Below the pieces are notes generated by a model, which saw only the letters and a program-made list of their open reading frames with translations, ran no database searches and was not told where the DNA came from. Below are positions 60,909 to 64,000 of a DNA stretch of 64,000 nt, piece by piece. The position numbers and the translations under genes were made by a program. Location: assembly GCF_029714205.1 (NCBI RefSeq), contig NZ_CP121648.1, forward strand, positions 5,405,001 to 5,469,000, read 5' to 3'. Within the stretch, counting starts at the first letter, position 1; every line of letters begins with the position of its first letter. Source of the stretch: Methylobacterium sp. CB376. Its GTDB lineage: Bacteria; Pseudomonadota; Alphaproteobacteria; Rhizobiales; Beijerinckiaceae.

Positions 60909-60980
60909 ACTTGGCAAGCCCGGGCCACTTGGCAAGCCCGGGCCACTTGGGAGGCCCGGGCCACTTGGGAGGCCCGGGCC
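60909..60980. repeat. Four tandem 18-bp units
   Basis: ACTTGGCAAGCCCGGGCC twice, then ACTTGGGAGGCCCGGGCC twice, at 60909, 60927, 60945 and 60963. It lies in the divergent promoter region between the FAH-family and FAD-linked oxidase genes. Confidence 0.9.
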
Positions 60981-61042
60981 GACACGCTATCTAGAGGCCG
61001 CCCCCGCGGGACGCCATCCTGGCGCCTCACCCTCTGACCGCG

Positions 61043-62476
61043 ATGCCCCACTCCCCCCACGCCGACCTCCTCGACGCCCTGCGCGGACGCCTCGGCGCCG
61101 CCCAGGTGATCACGGACGCCGATGCGATCGCCCCGCACCTCGCGGAAACCCGCGGCCTCTATCGGGGCGCGGCGCTCGCCGTGGTGCGACCGGCCGACAC
61201 CGAGGCGGTCGCCTTCGCGGTGCGGGCCTGCGCCGCCGCCCGGGTGCCAGTGGTGGCGCAGGGGGGCAATACCGGCCTCGTGGGCGGCGGCGTGCCGGAG
61301 GGCGGGATCGTGATCTCGCTCGCCCGCCTCGACCGCATCCGGGAGATCGACCGGGAGAACGCCACGCTCACGGCCGAGGCGGGCTGCATCCTCGCCCAGG
61401 TCCAGGCGGCGGCCGAGGCGGAGGGCCTGCTGTTCCCGCTCTCCCTCGCCTCGGAGGGCTCCTGCCGGATCGGCGGCAACCTCTCCACTAATGCGGGCGG
61501 CACGGCGGTGCTCGCCTACGGCAACGCACGCGACCTCGTGCTCGGGCTCGAAGTCGTGCTGGCGGACGGGCGCGTCTGGAACGGGCTCACGGCCCTGCGC
61601 AAGGACAATGCCGGCTACGACCTCAAGCACCTCTTCGTCGGCTCGGAGGGCACGCTCGGCATCATCACGGCCGCGGTGCTGAAACTCTCGCCGCGGCCGG
61701 CCTCCACGGCGACGGCCTTCGTGGGGCTGGCCTCGGCCCGCGCGGCGCTGGCCCTGCTCACGCAGCTGCGCCAACGGGCGGGCGGGCGCCTCACCGCCTT
61801 CGAGTACGTCCCGCGCTTCGGCCTGGAGATCGTGCTGCGGCACGCCCCCGGCGCGGTGCGGCCGCTCGGCGGCGACCACGAGGCCTACGCGCTCGTCGAG
61901 CTCTCCTCCGCGGCGCCCGACGCGGACGCGGCGCTGGAGGCGCTGCTCGCCGCGGCGCTGGAGGAGGGACTCGCCGAGGACGCGGCCCTGGCCCGCAGCA
62001 CGGCGCAGGGCCGGGCCCTGTGGCACCTGCGCGAGAGCCTGTCCGAGGTCCAGCGGCGGGAGGGGGCCTCGATCAAGCACGACGTCTCGGTGCCGGTCTC
62101 GCGCGTCCCGGACTTCCTCGAACGGGCGAGCGCGGCCTGCGAGGCGGAACTGCCCGGCGTGCGGGTCTGCGCCTTCGGCCATCTCGGCGACGGCAACATC
62201 CACTTCAACCTGACGCAGCCGGTCGGCATGGCGGCGCCGGACTTCCTGGCCCTGTGGCCCCGCTTCAACCGGATCGTGCACGATCTCGTGCATGCCATGC
62301 GCGGTTCGATCGCGGCGGAGCACGGAGTCGGCCGGCTCAAGCGCGACGAACTCCTGCGCTACAAGGACCCGGTCGCCCTCGACCTGATGCGGCGCCTGAA
62401 GGCCGCCCTCGACCCGGACGGCATCCTCAATCCCGGCAAGGTCGTGCCCGTTCCGGAGGCAGCCCCGGAGCCCTGA
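61043..62476 (+). CDS. FAD-linked oxidase / D-2-hydroxyacid dehydrogenase-like, 477 aa
   Basis: FAD-binding (PCMH-type) oxidoreductase. FAD motif in VPVVAQGGNTGLVGGGVPEG and LSTNAGGTAVLAYGNARDLV, then VGSEGTLGIITAAVLKLSP. The C-terminal GlcD-type domain has CAFGHLGDGNIHFNLTQPVG (metal-binding His) and AAEHGVGRLKRDELLRYKD. The family includes D-lactate and D-2-hydroxyglutarate dehydrogenases. ATG 61043 is the first suitable start. It stands divergent from the FAH-family gene. Confidence 0.93.
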   Translation: MPHSPHADLLDALRGRLGAAQVITDADAIAPHLAETRGLYRGAALAVVRPADTEAVAFAVRACAAARVPVVAQGGNTGLVGGGVPEGGIVISLARLDRIREIDRENATLTAEAGCILAQVQAAAEAEGLLFPLSLASEGSCRIGGNLSTNAGGTAVLAYGNARDLVLGLEVVLADGRVWNGLTALRKDNAGYDLKHLFVGSEGTLGIITAAVLKLSPRPASTATAFVGLASARAALALLTQLRQRAGGRLTAFEYVPRFGLEIVLRHAPGAVRPLGGDHEAYALVELSSAAPDADAALEALLAAALEEGLAEDAALARSTAQGRALWHLRESLSEVQRREGASIKHDVSVPVSRVPDFLERASAACEAELPGVRVCAFGHLGDGNIHFNLTQPVGMAAPDFLALWPRFNRIVHDLVHAMRGSIAAEHGVGRLKRDELLRYKDPVALDLMRRLKAALDPDGILNPGKVVPVPEAAPEP

Positions 62477-63007
62477 GCGGCCGCGCTCCTCTCCCGGCCG
62501 ATCCGCCGCACTGCCCGTTCCTCAGGCAGATCCGCCGCGGCCGAGCGTTGCGCGCCGCGCCTCGCGGCGGGCTCCCGCTGCACCCCGAAAGATTTTCCGC
62601 GCCCAACATTCAGATTTTCTGAGATGCGGTGAAGTGTAGCGGGCGCGGGCGGCGCCGGCTGCCTCGCGGCGGCACCCGCCGATCATCCGCCGCCCCCGGA
62701 TCCCAGGGGCAGGCAGACCGCCGAGGCGAGATTCACCGCGAAGGACCGACGTCGCGGGCCCGAGACTGCCTCCGCGGCGCCTCATCCCGGCCCATCGGCC
62801 GATTGCCCGGGCCCGCCCCCTCCGCGCCGGCGCCGCGCTGGCCGCCCGCGCGCGGCCGCCGTTGCTGCGGTGCAGCATAAGGTCGCAAAGGAATTCCGTT
62901 AGCCGGGAATGGCACATTCCTCGCCTCACCACCGTTCAGTACGGCGGGCTTTCGTCCGGCCCGGGAGCCGCCGGTTGCGTGACCGCGGATTGGCCGGTGG
63001 AGGTGGT
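62477..63007. other. Intergenic region
   Basis: About 530 GC-rich bases without a supported gene. A slightly AT-richer patch near 62590-62640 may be a promoter. Confidence 0.4.
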
Positions 63008-63259
63008 ATGGCCGATTTTCTGACGGTGGCGCTGATCTGCGCCAAGACGCTCGCAGGACCGGATTGCTCGCGCGACACGGCACTCGACGTGGTGATCGCG
63101 CCCGCGCCCTCGCCCGTCGCCTGCATGATGCAGGGCGAGACGCTGGCCGCGCGCAGCAACCTCGTCGACCGCGACACCAACTATCTGAAGGTGTCCTGCG
63201 AGCGGCGCCGGACGGCCTCACTGGCGCCGACCGACTCCGTGGCGTCGCGGGCACCCTAG
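63008..63259 (+). CDS. Hypothetical small protein, 83 aa
   Basis: ATG 63008 lies four bases after GGAGG. The protein starts MADFLTVALICAKTLAGPDC, with a hydrophobic start, then CSRDTALDVVIAPAPSPVAC and NYLKVSCERRR. The Cys pairs suggest disulfides or a short exported or metal-binding protein. No family recognised. Confidence 0.6.
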   Translation: MADFLTVALICAKTLAGPDCSRDTALDVVIAPAPSPVACMMQGETLAARSNLVDRDTNYLKVSCERRRTASLAPTDSVASRAP

Positions 63260-63321
63260 GATCCGGATCGGGCCGGACTCCAAGTCATCCGCCACTCATC
63301 CGACGCGGGCGTCTCCGCGGA

Positions 63322-63669
63322 TCAGGGCAGCGCCCCGATCAGCGTCTTCGCCTGAGTCATCGTGTCCTCACAGGCATCGGCCTGGCCGGCCTTGTCCTGC
63401 TCGCGCGCCTTCGCGATCAGGGCACGGGCCTGCGCGATCTTCTGCGGATCGGGCTTGACGCCGGGATCGCTCGGCTGACCGCCGGGCGGCGTCGGAAGTG
63501 CACGGGGCGAACCGGTCTGCGTGCCGGTGCTTCCCGTGACGGAGGCCGCGCCCGCGCTGTCGAGTCGCCGCTCGATGGTGGCGATCTGCTCGGCACAGGA
63601 CGTCGCGAAGGCCGGCGCGGTGCCGGACAGCGCGACGAGGACGCTCGTCACGGCGATGGTCATGCGCAT
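63322..63669 (-). CDS. Secreted/periplasmic hypothetical protein, 115 aa
   Basis: A clear N-terminal signal peptide (MRMTIAVTSVLVALSGTAPA, cleavage near the AFA site), followed by CAEQIATIERRLD, a Gly/Thr/Pro-rich linker and a helical C-terminus with ARALIAKAREQDKAGQADAC. Two Cys residues could form a disulfide. Function unknown. Confidence 0.7.
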   Translation of the reverse strand: MRMTIAVTSVLVALSGTAPAFATSCAEQIATIERRLDSAGAASVTGSTGTQTGSPRALPTPPGGQPSDPGVKPDPQKIAQARALIAKAREQDKAGQADACEDTMTQAKTLIGALP

Positions 63670-63922
63670 GGGTGGGGTCTCCTGTCAAGGCGATTGCCGG
63701 TCGGCCTTTTCGGCAGATTCGGCGCGAGGACTTCACCAACCCCCGAGCGGGGCACAGGGTTCGCAGTTCGAGCAAAGGGTTAGCCGGGGCCACGGCGTCT
63801 CCCCGCAGCGGTCACAAGGGCGTGAGAATGCGGGCGCGGGGACGGGCGAGCCTTGTCGTGGATGCAGGTCCCGGCCCAGATGCGCGGCGGGCCGGCGAGA
63901 GCCCGCATCCGGGAGGACGCGC

Positions 63923-64000
63923 ATGCGCATGCGGCACCCCATCGTCGCGGTCGCCGCGGCCGCGCTGACGGCAGCCCTGCTCCGGCCCGCGGCGGCCCAG
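63923..64000 (+). CDS. Exported protein, 3' truncated by window edge
   Basis: An open frame starts MRMRHPIVAVAAAALTAALL and runs off the window as a signal-peptide-like sequence ending AAAQ. GGAGG lies seven bases upstream of ATG 63923. Only 26 residues are visible, so the protein cannot be named. Confidence 0.55.
   Translation, partial: MRMRHPIVAVAAAALTAALLRPAAAQ

Overview
The window is about 64 kb of high-GC DNA from an alphaproteobacterium, most likely Methylobacterium or a close relative in the Rhizobiales. I infer this from strong G/C preference at third codon positions, a DUF6894-type small protein, CtrA-type TTAA-N7-TTAA sites, and many short conserved proteins of the kind seen in Methylobacteriaceae. 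The genus is an inference, not a search result.

Layout. 0-2.3 kb: the end of a Kef/YbaL-type potassium/proton antiporter and two small genes. 2.82-11.19 kb: an 8.4-kb integrative element in the 3' end of a tRNA-Thr gene. It is bounded by an exact 16-bp direct repeat and carries a tyrosine integrase, a serine recombinase, a ParB-like protein, a two-gene unit with a TIR-like NAD-processing domain (probable antiphage function), a MarR-like regulator, and a split zinc-ribbon/DUF4145 gene. 11.4-16.8 kb: a GT61 glycosyltransferase, a methyltransferase, a DUF1275 membrane protein, small genes and a Crp/Fnr regulator.

16.8-51.3 kb: a large, mosaic exopolysaccharide (EPS) locus of the Wzx/Wzy type. 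It has an initiating phosphoglycosyltransferase, Wzx flippase, Wzy polymerase and Wzz co-polymerase, three further glycosyltransferases, sugar-nucleotide enzymes (glucose-1-phosphate cytidylyltransferase, SDR, 3,5-epimerase-like, C-methyltransferase, DUF4910 protein), an acyltransferase-3, a polysaccharide deacetylase and a methyltransferase. Three paralogues of an unusual carbohydrate-binding protein family lie here, two as a long, apparently identical inverted repeat around a LuxR-type response regulator. A palindrome TTGAC-N4-GTCAA occurs at six places, each near an EPS gene. It matches the FixK/FNR-type box, and a FixK-like Crp/Fnr gene sits directly upstream of the initiating transferase, so a dedicated EPS regulon is plausible.

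51.7-58.3 kb: an accessory block with a MarR regulator, an AlkD-like HEAT-repeat protein, an unrecognised 188-aa protein translationally coupled to a B12-binding radical SAM enzyme, an EamA exporter and an AraC regulator. This could be a small-molecule biosynthesis and export cassette. 58.4-59.0 kb: a decayed IS3-type transposase. 59.5-64 kb: tRNA-Gly, a NUDIX hydrolase, an FAH-family hydrolase, an FAD-linked oxidase, and small secreted or hypothetical proteins. A dispersed element of about 106 bp, with a hairpin whose two arms vary together, occurs at least four times, twice overlapping the 3' end of a gene.
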